This document shows, in pieces, positions 1-13,200 of a stretch of DNA of 64,000 nucleotides. The notes under the pieces were generated by a model. The model saw only the letters and a list, made by a program, of their open reading frames with translations, was not told the origin of the DNA and made no database searches. Source of the DNA: Aaosphaeria pasadenensis (taxonomy: Eukaryota; Ascomycota; Dothideomycetes; Pleosporales); contig JAKLMB010000003.1 of NCBI GenBank assembly GCA_022813625.1, positions 1,364,001 through 1,428,000 of the forward strand, in the 5' to 3' direction. How positions within the stretch are numbered: the first letter of the stretch is position 1; each line of letters starts with the position of its first letter. Both the position numbers and the translations under genes were made by a program.

Positions 1-3000
1 CAACCGACTTGGAGCTAGTTACAAGGAATCGTGGAGATGGCGGGACCTCCAAAACACTTTGCTTCTCAAGGTCAGCCTTGAGATCGGCGATCTCGTCTTG
101 CAACTCCTGTTCTCTTAGAGCGCGAGAATCCTGAATTTCCTTCAGTTGCTCCTCATTCTGTCTAATCTGGTCGTGCATGGTAGCGACGATAGAGATATCA
201 AGAGGTGAGGCCTTCAAGCTCGATCGCTCCTTGGTGAGTCCGGTGATCAAGGTCATCTTGCCTTCCATTTCCTTGCGGATGGAGCCAATTTCAGTCTCAA
301 GCGCTTGCACCCGTTCAGATCGCGAGTGCAATTCGGTCATAATGGCGTTCAAGTTGAGTTCGAAATTCTGGATGGTATCAGGCTGTTCCTCAAAATTCTC
401 AAGAGCGATGTTGCGCAATGAGGCAAATGCTCGGTTAGAACGATCATTAGCAAGCACGTTCTGACTCGACTTGCGACGGATGATGTGAGCTGTTGGTGAG
501 CTAGGACGTGCAAGTTGAGCTTTGGCGACTTCCGATTTCAACTCCTCTACGTAATCCAGGGTATCTTGATGTTTGTCTTGTAGATCCACGTAACTGTTGT
601 TCAACTCAGACATTCGCTGTTCCTTTTCTGAGTTGAGCAGCTTCAAGGCCTCGAGTTCTCGGACCAGTGTCGACTCTGTGTATGGGATGTCTTCTTGAGG
701 GTGAGCGTTGGCTTGGGGGGTTCCAGGGTCGGACGGTTCGGCCCCAGCGTCAGTTTCTTCATCAGCGTTGGAAATACTGCTAGATCCCGCCAAGGACAAC
801 TCTGCGGATAGATTACGCGAGGGCTGTGGCTGGCCGTCCACCTCTTTGAGTCCATTGATTCCCGTAGTTGACAAGAAAGATGTGGGTCGAGATCGGTGTC
901 GGGCTTCGTCCATTGCATCTTGTAGAGCAGCTAGAGTGCGCAAAGCCTCCTGGTACTTGTTCTGGAGTCTATCGTAACCTTGCACTGTCCCCTCGTGCTC
1001 CATACGAAGATCGAAAAGCTCTTGTGTGACAGATTCCAACTTATCATGAACATATTTAGACTGGGCCGGACTCTGCGGCTCGTCGATGGGCTGTTCCGTG
1101 GAAAGAGTGTTGTTGGTGATTTCCGGTACAGTGGCCTGGTCCTCTTCTACGTTGGCGGCATCCACGGCTCGCGACCGAATCGTTCCAGCAGTCGTGGGTC
1201 GCTCGCTACCTTCCTCCTCTGCGATCACGTCCACACTAGAATTGAACTGCCTATTGCTAACTTCGGAGGGCCGCTTGGAATGACCGTTCACGAAAGGATC
1301 TTCGCTCTTCCCATCGGTCTGGCGAACATTGTCTAGTTCATGGAGCAAGTTGTCGAGCTTTCCAATGCTCCTCTGGCGTTCTACAACGTGCTTTAGACGT
1401 TCAATCTCCCGCTGCATGAGTTCGACTTCTTGCTCGTTCTCAGCAAGACGCTCTTCCAGAGTAGATATGTACTCCTCGCAGCTTGATTCATTCTCTCGTG
1501 CCTTCTGTAGCTTCTCGCGAAGGTCCGTGATGGTAGTGTCGTTCTTCTCAATGCCAGTGGCTGAGCTGTCGACTTGTGCTTCTAGAGTCTTGACGTATTC
1601 CTCATTACTAAGCTCTCGGTCGACGGACTTCTGAATCCTTGATTGCAACTGCTGGGCCTGGCTTTCCAAGAAAGCGATTCGGGTTTCCTTCTCAAGCAAC
1701 TCACTTTCGTTCGTCGAAAGCGAAGATCGAGTTGTCGAGAGCGAGGACTCTAGACTCTGAATTGTTTTCTCGTACTCAAGAACAACAGACTCGACGGCTT
1801 CTGCAAATGAGTTTGATCGCTTGAGCCGTTCCAGGGCAGAGTCTCCAATGGCATCCTTGAGCATTGGCGTATCGGCGGATTCGTTGTCGCGAGCCTTCGT
1901 AATCTCGGAGATGAGCTTGGCATGGCGAGTGCTCAAGGCATTATAGTTCTCCTGGATATCAAGCAGCTGGTTATGGAGCTCAATCTCGCGTTCCTGTTGC
2001 CGTTCTGATCGCTCCGTTGGGTTGGTCTTTTTCCTTTCAGTTCGCTCGGAAATTCTAATTTGATCGCGCAGGAACTGGACTTCGGCACGCAGTCGTTCGA
2101 TCACTGCTTGCTTGTCGCTGTCGTCGGAGACTTGTTGGATCTGAGGCTTGATCTGGATAGCACGGGCTCGCTGCGCGTACTGGACCGTGTTCAGGGTCTC
2201 GCTGTTGTGGAACTCGGCAGGGTTGACACATGCAATCATGTAGGTGATCGCATTACCACCAAGAGAATCTTGAAGAAGTCGGGTAAGTTTGGAGTCGCGA
2301 TAAGAAACGTGCGAACCGTGCGAGCGAGACGACAACTGAGAGATGACTTTTCCCAAACTGGCCAGTCCAGCATTGATCGCAATACCTTCCTTTGCTCGGT
2401 CTCCCTGGGCCTGCGTGTTTTTGAGCCTTTCGCTACCGGCCAAATCGACAAAATGGAGCTTGCTGTCAACCGTGATCCAACTCTCGCTGCTGCTACCGGA
2501 CATGGCCTCGATAGGGACGGACATACGTTTTTCACGCGTCGAAGTCACGGCAGGTGAACTCTTCTTCTGGACCAAGTTCAAACTGAAAACTGCGTGGGAA
2601 CGAGAAGATTTCGCGTTGACGGCTGTGGCATCCGTCTGGCGGATGGAGGAGCCAAAATTGAGCGCATTGAGTAGGTCCTCCACGGAATTGATAGGGACCT
2701 GCGTCAGGCCGGTCAGGAGGATACGACCTTTCGTGTCTTCACGTATCATAACATTCGGCCGTTCATGAGGAGCCGTATGTTCTGGTAGGAGCAGATCGCG
2801 AAGCTGCTCGTTGTAGATCTCGACGTATGTAGCCTTCATCTGCCAGTTCCTGTTCGCGGAAGACTTTGTGAATGATTGCATTCCCACAGAGGAAATTCGT
2901 GAGGGTGCGCGGATGCCCGAGGTAGATGCGCGGTTGTTCGTGCCTTCTAGCTTCTCAAACAAGTCGGCTGCTGCACGAGGGACAATTCCTATTGAAGGGT

Positions 3001-3608
3001 CAGAAACAAATCCATAGAGTTGGTGTGGACTCGAGTTGTGCATACCCATCACGGTTGGATCGCCCTGGTCTTGAGGACCTGTGGTTCCCATCGTATAAGA
3101 CTTTCCCGCGCCGGATTGGCCATACGCGAGGATGGAAACGTTATAACCTTGTACGAAGGAGCTTACGCTCTCGGTGACGTATTGGAATACGCCATCCTGA
3201 TCGATATCTGGGCCAAACACGCGATCAAAGACGTATACTTGTGGGCCTCGCGGGGAGTCGACAGTCAAGCTCGATGCGGAAGTGACATGACAGGTAGAAC
3301 CGCGGAATCGCTGAGGGACGAGGTCGAAGCCTGGATCATCGGGCTTGAGGGGTGGACGGACACGGACAGCTGCATGTGAGAGAGAGGTGTTAGAGCTTGT
3401 GTGTACTGGCTGGGGAAGCGAATGCTAGTGGGAAAGCTGGGAGAAACCTACCGACTTTGACTGCGGTCTTCGCATCATCGTCCGAGGCGCGACTGCCTCC
3501 ACCGTGCTTGCTGCTCATACTCAGGCGGCTGGAGCTTCTATTTGGGCGGAACATGGCGCTCATGGGCCTCTGAATCCCGCTCGGGGGAGAGGCAGGAGGA
3601 GATGCCAT
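1..3608 (-). CDS. Kinesin-4-type motor protein, 3' end beyond window
   Basis: Plus-end-directed microtubule motor of the kinesin-4/chromokinesin type. The sequence gives two exons, complement(3452..3608) and complement(1..3369). The intron is 82 nt with a GTAGGT donor, CTAAC branch and CAG acceptor, and joining it restores the motor start VAVRVRPPLK. An N-terminal Ser/Arg-rich tail of about 50 residues precedes the motor. Visible motifs are the P-loop GQSGAGKS (near residue 136), switch I NAKSSRSH and switch II VDLAGSE. The family-typical GDRAKEGIAIN and YRDSKLTRLLQDSLGG follow. After the motor (about 430 residues) the frame stays open and Glu/Lys/Leu-rich to base 1, as expected for a long coiled-coil stalk. 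About 1175 codons are present and the C-terminus is missing. Assignment to kinesin-4 rather than another class rests on the switch II to alpha4 region and is my inference. Confidence 0.9.
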
Positions 3609-6500
3609 TACGAAAGGCAGGCGGCAGCGCCGTTATCAGAAGTGAGGGTCGTGCGCAATGTCCAATGCGACAGGTAGGCGCGAGTGGTGACAGCGAAGAA
3701 TTCGAGGCGGCGCCCGTCGAGAGTAAAGTGATTGTGGGATTCTGTTTAACCCGGCCGTCATGCGAAATGGGCGAGAGCTGGGATTGGTGCGGTGCGGTGC
3801 TCGCGAGAGAAGAGTGGTCGGGAGTTTAGCCTGGAGGATATCACTGTGGATGATGAAGGAGCGGGAGGATTGAACACGCGCGTTGCTGGCGCCGAGAGGG
3901 AGGGAGAGGGCCCGATGGCGACGGCAGATGCGGATTGGAGCTGATATTACTATTGTTGTTGATGCTGATGTCGTGGTTGTCGTAGTTTCGTGATTGGTGT
4001 TGGTGTTGACAGAGGCGGTGATGGTGAAGGAGTGGGGGGAATTTAGAGTATGAGAGAGTGTATGAAAGGGGATAATTATTAATTCTCTTCTTCCCGGTGA
4101 ATGAGAGAGGTGTCGGAGAGGTGAGAGTAGTACTTGGTGCAGCACAGTGAATGCACAGTACTACTGTACATACATGTACTGTGTATACCTATAGTAATAC
4201 GGGGCAAAGAAGGTAGGTAAGTAGGAAAGTCAGAGAAGGGTCCTCTGTCCTGTGAAGAGGAATAGTAAGGGTACGACGGGAGTAGACAGACGCGTGAGAG
4301 ACAAAAAAGCAAAACCCCTACAGTAACTACGAGTGCTAAGACAAGAGTGAGGGTTTGAGTGTAGGTACGGAGTAATAGTGGTAGTGGTAGTGGTAGTGAG
4401 TACACAGACACACAACTGACTGACAGGCCCAAAAAAAAGTGGCAGAGATTCCCAAAGGGCTCTAGTCCGAAATCAAGTAGTCAGGGCAGAGCAGGTCAGG
4501 GGTTCCGCAACAGGCAAAGTCACACACATAGGTACGAGCACAAGCAGAAGCACAAGCATCAAGTTAGTAGAAGCACAAGCACATGAAAATGAAGAAGAGG
4601 AAGAAGAGGATGGGATGAGGAGTGTGGTACGCTTGCACTTTGGTCCGGCACGCAGCTAACTAGAGAACGACTGGATAGAACAGCCAGGACTGGTGATTAA
4701 TTAAAATGAATTCTGAAGGGTGTGCGACAGAATACAAGTGGTTGGACAAATGAATTGGAGAGAAATCATACAGCTAGACTCGTCTTGTATGGAGGGAAAT
4801 GGGGGGGATTGGGGGGGGGATGCGGGTGGGCGACGGACGGCGGCAAGGCGTCAATCCCTGCCGAAGGACAACGCCCGCGCAGGCACAAAAGCAGCACGCA
4901 GCAGCAACGCAGCAACGCAGCAACGCATAACAAGGGGACAAGGGGGACAGGGGAAACTGTGGGTAGGCAATGGGCATAGGAAGACTGCACTGCAGCACTA
5001 GTATCTCGTACTTTTTTGTTACTGGAACTTGAACTTGTACTGTTCCTATCCTATCTACAGTACTAATTAACTAAACTTTACACTAAATCCTTCCTTTTCC
5101 TCCTTCAGGGTCTTCATGCTGAAACCCGTCTCTACTAGTAACTTTTATGAGTATTATCAGTTATGGTGTTATGCTACTTTCTACTGTAGCCAGGGTCCCC
5201 CCCCCTTCCCCTATGCTGCATTGCCGTACCAGTCCTTACCCGTCAATTCTTGCCTTGCTCCATCACTACTACAATATCTAATATATGGCGAAAGTACGGA
5301 GTAATCAATTGTATCTCAGTCAATGGCGACATGCCATTACTTGTTGCCTCGCATCAGTTTTACATGTAAGTGCGGAGTACTATTCCTTGTCCAGTGCAGA
5401 GGATAGGTACGGAGTACTCTGTACGCACATGCTTAGTATCCCTCCCGCCATGCATTCGTGCCATGCGGCCACGCGACGAGCGGCTACTCTAAAATTGTGA
5501 AATGTAGAGTAAACGTGCTGTTGTGTGACCTCGCCATTCCCGGTTACTGCTACTCTATCTAGACTCGAGGTACTCCGTAGAGTGGTAGATACCTCTCTAC
5601 GGAGTAATACTCCGTCCTACAAAACAGACTTCTCGCTATAGATATCTCAAGATCACTATCAGGCATGTGCTCGTTCCACTTTGGCTCGCTATGTGGATTT
5701 ACCTTTTGTTTTTAATCGTCTTGTTATCTTCAGCAAGTTCAATTGAGCAACATTGCGCTATATCACAATGCGGTGATGCTTAGGAGCATCATCGAATCGC
5801 GCTTCCATCGGCTGGCATCATTGAAATCCTCTCCCTTCCCCCTAACTACCTACCTTTCCAGCCAGCACTAGACAACTCTACTTCAATATCCCCCGGCATT
5901 GAAGCTACACGGTACCCTACCCGTTGCGCAAGTCACTCGAATTACTCAAGGCCAATACCACCTGCGGTCTCCCGCTGTTGCTGTTGTACGTGCGAAATTG
6001 CCCGAATCACACGGTCCCGGTCAGTGCTGTTCCTCTGGTCCCTTCGAACCGTGCCAACTTTCCCAATATCAGACACATTCCCGTCGACCCAACATGCAAT
6101 TGGGTTGACAGGAAGACGGAACCGCGAACCGCGGTCATCATCTTGACTTCCCCAGGCCATCTTCACCCTGTCTGGCATTGTGCCAACATTCAACTCCGTA
6201 GTGCGGTCAGGAGCACGCAATGAACTGTCATGTCCCTTCGTCCTAGCCCAGAGCTAGACTCGTGTTGACGATCGTAACAAAAGTGGCGCCGGACCTGTTA
6301 CCCAGGTTTCTCCCAGCCTTCTGCCACCATCCCCTATCGAGACGCGAATTGAACGGCCAACTTCATCCTTCTCCCCCCTTCCTATCGCGTCGTTAACATT
6401 TATCGTGTCATACTATGCTGTGAAATGCTGTGTAGCGCTGTGTTTCTATTTTCAGTCAACTCTTATGGCCCATAGAAGGGTTCTCGAAACGATCAAAGAC
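3609..6500. other. Geneless region upstream of kinesin, rich in TACGGAGTA motifs
   Basis: No coding region is supported. The first 1 kb is purine-rich on the plus strand, so pyrimidine-rich on the kinesin coding strand, as expected of a fungal promoter and leader. Exact TACGGAGTA/TACTCCGTA copies lie at 4366, 5295, 5408, 5571 and 5598, with near copies at 5371 and 5608. A short GCAGCAAC-like tandem repeat lies near 4900-4926. Reading frames here are short and low-complexity. Confidence 0.6.
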
Positions 6501-9500
6501 TCAGCTCGTCAATGCCATTGACCCTGTCGTTCATGCATCCCTATTTGCCACGATGCATCTTCGACACCAAAACGAAAAAGCACAAGTTGGGAATGGCAGC
6601 CGTGGGAGAGACTTCCAGCCGCCTCACAAACGCCCCCGTACCCCACCATAGGAAACTAATCCACTCGTGGTATAGGGCCATGTTTCAGCAACGGGAAATC
6701 CCACGCTAGACTTCGAGGCGAACATTCTCAATTCTTTCTCTCCTGAATCCTGACTTGCAACGCCGCGGGCAATGTTCGGTCGCGGTCATGCTCAGACTCG
6801 CAATCATGGCCATGGCCATGGTCATGGTCATGGTTACTGTCACGGCTTTGGCTACAGCCACGGTCGCACAGTGGTGCTCGACCTCATGCAAGCTACAGCT
6901 GCCATCTGTGATTGATCTCCGATATCCTCTTCTCGTCAACGAGCCTATGCTATTCGCAGGAGCAGCATGCCGCTACCGGATTCCCGGCATTCTCAAAAGT
7001 ATTTTACTTTCTTTCTGTCCATGATACTTGCCTGACCAAGTCAAGCCGACTCGATCGGATAGTGCACTGTTGACTGAACTGCGTATCTTGCAGTGGCACG
7101 ACGAGCCTTCGACATGTCCCGTCTCTACCGTCCTGCGTTAATCCACATACAATTCCTGCGCGTGGCTGCCCATCCACCGTTATTCCACCCGCTGTAGTTC
7201 GTCAATCCACGACTATCACAGCTAGTACAACGGTCCATTTAGTTACAGAACTCCAAGAAGAAAAGAAAAGAATACCAAAGGAAGAACAAATCAAAAGCTC
7301 GGCAATTCTTGCCGATCGTTCGACGTTGCGCCCACACTCATACCCAAGTCTGGCGCACCCAACTTCAATTGTCGTTGCACCTACATACGGATGTGCCCCC
7401 ACTTCATATGCAATCCTTCGCTCTGGCTCTGCCTGTAGGTTAACAGAAGAAAAGAAACAAGATGCAATTAGTTGCTTGCCCAGCATGTAACTACAACGAA
7501 TGGTCCGTGCCGGTCACCTCTTGTATCACGGCTATACTTGCAGAAACAATACCGCCGTTGGCCCAATCCCAAGCCTACATCCCCTCTTTTTCGTCTGCAG
7601 TGTGAAGATGCAATCGCAGCTCGTATCCTTGCATTCCCCTACCCACTCTCTTTACTTCTTCAAGTCTTGGCTTCCACCATTGACTGCATCCTTTATTTTC
7701 GATATGCAACAATCAGAACACCTGAATGTTGGACTGTCCAGGACTGCATACTGAATGCCGTCCTGTATCAGAAAGAGACTACACGCTATCTCCAATTCAC
7801 TCCTCCTGCCGATGCTAGTTCGGTCCGAGGAGTTATCGCGCTCACACCATCATGAAGAGTACCTTCCGTATGAAGTGATATCTTCGATCCGCACCAGGAT
7901 CGTTTCCCGTTGCAAACCTCGTGTATCTCGCCAAAACTTCTAACTTCCCCAGCCACCCCAATTGTTCCCCTCTGAATTCGATGCTGCTGCTCAGGACTTG
8001 TGCGTATTGCGTATCGTACGAAATGGCTGTTATGGACCAGTAAATATGGCACGAGTCCAGTATAGCTGGAGTAATGCCCACCCGTCTGACTTGCTTACAC
8101 AGTCGCACGGTTAACACACGGGCCGAGCCATCTGTCGACATGTAAATGCACATACGGAGTACATTACCGGTGCTTATCATTCATTATGATCTGAGAGATG
8201 TGATTTTATACATATTGATCATACTCGCTGATTGAGATAGAGCCGCCACGTTCGATCTAACACACGGTACATGGCATTCTGACCTTCTCAAACATTGTTG
8301 TTTCCACTTAGAGATCAACTGATCTGCAAACTTCTACACCGCTAGTGACTGTAGTCATCCTTTGAGAAATATTACCAGGATGTACACTGAAGCAATGATG
8401 CCTTATCCACCATGGTTAGCAAGGTCACTCATGCACCTCGAAGTCCCGCACTTCGCCCGATCCTCACAACTATCACTGCAGAATCACAACACCAGGATCA
8501 CTGCTCACTCAACACCTAAATCCTGCCAAATAACAAGATTCTCATACAATCTGGAGTCTGAACTGCTACAGACCCCGGTTTGAGCCCATCTTTTGGTCAA
8601 CATTTAAGGTTTGCGAGTGGAAATGCCCCACCAATTCCCCTTTATCCGCCCACTCACAGATCCGGTACAGCAGAACGGCTGTGGCCAGGTCGCTATGTAA
8701 TCGCATCCCGGATTGCGTCAATGCAATTGCGGGGAACTTTGTGTGTAAGTTGGTCGACTGAATATTGGAACAGTGATACTTCAGAAAAATTCAAGATTGC
8801 AACTGCCCTCGTGAGCATTTACTGCAGCGCGCTACTCCGCTTGACATTTCCATTCCTTAGCAGTGAACCCATTATTAGGCTAATCATTATTGCATGCAGG
8901 CCTCAACGAGTCAAGTCTGGCAGTCGACAGCTCTCGGCCTCGCATGATTCAGAACTTTGCATTTGGACGTGTTTGGGTCTGGGGAATTCGCCGTTTAGAA
9001 CCGCATATCCGGTTTGCACCGTTGCTTCAAACCATCCGTTCGCCCATGAAAAGGTCAATATCCCTAGCCAAAAGAACACTTTTGGTTCAAGAGCATCAGT
9101 TGCCACAATTTCAATGTCATAGAAATCGCTTGCAGCCAATGGCGAGACACAAGTCCTCAGGATGGACGTAGACATCAAACAAACGCATGCTCTCCTGCGC
9201 TAGATCGCAGCATCGCTAAAGTGATAGACATTGTCGGTGCTCCACAAGCCACGCGACCTAGCTAATCATAGAAAACCTCCCCGGAAGATCTACCTCGTTG
9301 CACTACTCCATCAACCTACAGCCCAAATTCTTTTTGTGCGGACTCGGTGGGGCCGATGCTTGCTGCCTTGCCATCATCAAAAAGAAGGAGGACTTACCAA
9401 ATCTACACACCACCAACACGTATGCTCATAATTCCTGAATCTTGAAACCGCGGCATGACAAAGTTGCTGCATGCATATCTAGTGTCGACAGGGACCAAAT

Positions 9501-10200
9501 GAAGGAGCGAACTTCAAATGACAAAGTTTCATTATGAGGCGCAAAGAGTGAAGGTCATGCGAATGCCGAACACCCAAGTAGCGCCGCTTCCCTCCTCCAT
9601 GTCAAATGCACAGCCAGGAGCCCAAAAAGTTGCAGGGACAGCATATCGCAATTTTCCTGTTTGCTCGAAGCGGTCTGGCTAGCCACAGACGATCTGGGCT
9701 GTAGCGTATTGACGCCGATCTTGGCCGTCACCGGTGACCGCAATGCTTGACGACTCCACGTGTGCAGTGGAATATCATTTGAACGTCCCTTTAGGCCGCG
9801 AGTCTCCATTGACTTGGGAGCTTGGGAGATCTGGATTTCATCGTAATCGGATATTAGTTTGGCCGCTGAACTTTTTCATACTGTGGGAGATTGCTTCAAT
9901 ACTTCAATATGGCGAATTTGCTATGTCTGTATCCACCTGAAATGGCACTTCGTCGATACAAGTGAAAATCCGACAATATCAATTGAATTCAATAGTAACA
10001 AATTTAACTATTGAAACAAGATTTTTCTCGTTGCTACAGTCAATTCCCATACCTCAAAACATTATGTACGAGTAATGAACCTTAGCATTATCAAAGTTTC
10101 AAACCACTGCCGTCCAATGAAACTCCACCTCACATACGCATTGCACATGAAACATAGAACAGATTCTAAGAAGAAACAACAGTATTCAAACATTCCCAAA
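6501..10200. other. Geneless region, unassigned
   Basis: Six frames give only short ORFs without recognisable domains, periodic codon bias or credible splice-linked exons. The longest, about 180 codons at 8580-9122, looks like chance. A CATGGC/CATGGT hexamer repeat lies at 6805-6834 and one TACGGAGTA motif at 8153. No terminal repeats or transposase motifs were seen. Confidence 0.5.
6805..6834. repeat. CATGGY hexamer tandem repeat (5 units)
   Basis: Two CATGGC units are followed by three CATGGT units, perfectly in register. It lies in the long gene-poor block. No coding role is supported; it reads as poly(Met-Ala/Val) or poly(His-Gly) in short ORFs only. Confidence 0.8.
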
Positions 10201-13200
10201 CATCTCCTCGCAATACTCAACCTCTCGTCCTCCTAACCCATCAATTCCTAGATATACACACAGCCATCCAAACATCCTCACCCCCCATCCACGACCATCC
10301 CGCCCGCCGAGTCATCCACCCGCATCCAACGCATAAACATCCCCTCCCAATCCAGCAACAACCACATCAAGCCCCAACAGCAACAGCAAATCACCCTCAC
10401 GCCGCGTTCCACAATCTCCTCCACCGGGCCGTCCTAAGCTTTCTTCCCTCCCCTCTTCGTGGCTTCCGGCTCGGCTACCGATCAAAAAGCCGCGCGCTTC
10501 CTTGCTTTTCCGATCGCGGGGTGCAGCGGGAGAAAGAGATCGGAGGAGGGGAGGGGGCGGAGGAGGGGCTCGGTTATGTATAATTGATGAGATATTGCAT
10601 ATTTTGTGGAGTTGGGGTTTTCTTCGCGGAGGGGTTGTGGGTAATATGGGACTGGGTTTTTGACAGCGTGAGTGAGTGCAAGAGGGGAGAGGATGAGGAG
10701 GGTCCTGGGGGTGGGGGAAGTGAGTGAGGTGTTTGAGACTGTGCTGTTTGTTTTTGTGTGGTAGGTTGATGGGTGGGTGGTATGTGGTGACAGTGTGGGA
10801 CAGAGAGGTTGTGAGGCGTGCGTCACGGGTATACATAGATGGGATTTTCGATCGAGGACTACCATTCTCTTTGAGAACTGATGCCATATTCCGTGAAACG
10901 CTTTTGAGAGAATTGGCCAGTTGATAATTAATACAAAATGGGTGAAATACCTCTGCGACCTCACTTCTTGGTGATGGTAGCTATCTCTGGGGTTTGTGTC
11001 TCTCCATTTACATCTCTCACTTCGAGAAACTGATAAAGCTCTGCCATATTCAGACAATGATAGACTCGCGACCTCATCATTTTTTTTTTAAAGAAGTTGT
11101 CCTGGATAATGTTGATGGGTCCAATGTGGTGATGTATCTGCCTTCATCGAGACTTCGATCAAGCAGTGAGGTTCCTTCGACGACCAGTCCCACTCCCGCA
11201 ATCGAAGAAGGAAGCTTCAGGGTGAAGCATTCTAGTCTCATCTCCCACTTTAATTTCAACATTACTACATTGCGTCGAGTGTTAGTGTTGCTGAATTCTC
11301 ATCCATTCTCATTAAGGTTGTCAGATATGTAAATTGGAACGAATATTATATTTTGCAGCACTATATGACTCCACTCTTTCATTGGATCTTCCATAGAGGT
11401 TGGATCAAAGGAATGTGCCAGTTTTGTACATTTTAATAATCAACACAGCATACTTCGTAAATTAGTGCACTTTCAAGCCAACCTTCACGCTCCAGTCCCC
11501 TCGCCATATCTGAAGATATCTGCGGCACTTCGACAAGAATAAAAAGGCTGGGGGCTCATGGTTTGTCTTCCATGGAGCATACTATGTTTTGGCTTCTTTG
11601 GATTTATGGGTCTTGGGGGGAAGTTTCTCCTTTGAGCGATGTCAGTGAATGGTTGGTATTTGGGACGAATTCAGTGGAACAAGTTCATAAAATAATTGAA
11701 ACATATATTCAAGAAAGGAAAATGCTCCATCAGAGTCTGTTTTTTGTTACTGATAGGTGATAGATAGCCGGGTTGCTGGTTATTGTTTTATTTCGATTTA
11801 GAAGATAGAGAGGAAAGGAATAATTACTCATATAGGATATTATTGGTATGTTGAAAATAAACTCTCAAAACTTCAACTAGATGAATACATAAAGGCTAAA
11901 TGTTTAGTGATGATAAGACACGTCATAAACCATATCGCTCACTTGTTATTCTTTCAAAAAGGTACAACAAATAGGTTATACCAGTTGTTCTACAGTACTG
12001 ATATCAATCGAAGCTTCCTTTGAAATACTTCAATGTATTGGTACTAGAAGATCAAGGTTACAGAGCACAAGTCCGTCCCAGGCTACAGACTACAATTAAG
12101 AGAGATGTGTGAGGTATGGTATATTGAGTTCTATAATTATGGGAGGTATCACAGATATTCGATCCACTATGTTCCTGAGCCAAACATGTGTACTTGTCTG
12201 TACACGTAGAGGGATATTTCTCAGTTACAGGAAATGGCGAGGTCCTCCATGACTGTGAATCGAGCGTGGATTCGAAAACTCGAACGTCAGCGGGTGGTGG
12301 ACATCCCGGAGTGGATTCACTGACCGCCTCTGCCGCTTCATATTACGAACTATCTCGATACACAATACCTTCAACAAACCACTCAATTTATAATTACGAG
12401 TATACGAAAATTTCATCGGCAAGTGATGATTTGATGAATATCATTTCCAATAAGAATTCGGAACGAGTGGGCCACATTTAAGTATAGTCGCCATTGCTTC
12501 GACTATAGGATTGATAGTACGTCTTACTTAAGATTATGTTCACCTATGTGCTCAGAACCAACTACACATTTCTGTTATTGATATTCCGATGGCCAAGTTA
12601 TTCTAAGAAAGAGGTCTGGAAGAAGATAACCCACTACAAGCAACAATATGATCACCAGCCGTTCGGAAACATGCAGTCGCACATGCATCTGTCCGGTTCC
12701 GCGTAAAGTGGATGTAAACCATCAACTATATATGGCCGTCCGGGACAAGCTCACCAAAACAGCAAGCGCAGCCTCCAATCTTCATGGATCTAAAGGTACA
12801 CTCGATCCCACTGGCGATGCTCTACTCTGCTCCACAGCACTACAGGTTTGGGCTCAGATGATCAACGGCCCTGAGCACCTTCAAAACTGATTTGCCGAGA
12901 GCGACCGATAATTCGACAAGCAAGCAAATTCTCCGAAAAATCGCATTTCTCCGTTCCACATTTCCCATGTTTGCCTTTCATTTCCCACGGATTTTCTTCC
13001 GTGGCCAACAGGAAGAGTGTAGATGGTCAACAACCAACATCTCTTCTAGACGTTCATCCTCTGCAAAAGTAGATACATAGCTGCATTAAGTAGATGATTC
13101 TCTTACTCATAACTTTCCTAACATTTTGACCAATGAAAAACAAATTTGTGCAAAATATTGTACGAAAATCCAACAGTCTTGCTGATCACAATACCAGTTT

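Noticed and set aside
8580..9122. 180-codon plus-strand ORF
   Set aside because: No domain, no signal peptide, mixed composition, no splice-linked partner exons; length is within chance for six frames over 11 kb.
10312..10887. 191-codon minus-strand ORF as a gene
   Set aside because: Starts inside leader-like CA-rich sequence and is dominated by Pro/His/Ser low complexity; only a later segment looks protein-like, so kept as a finding rather than a gene.
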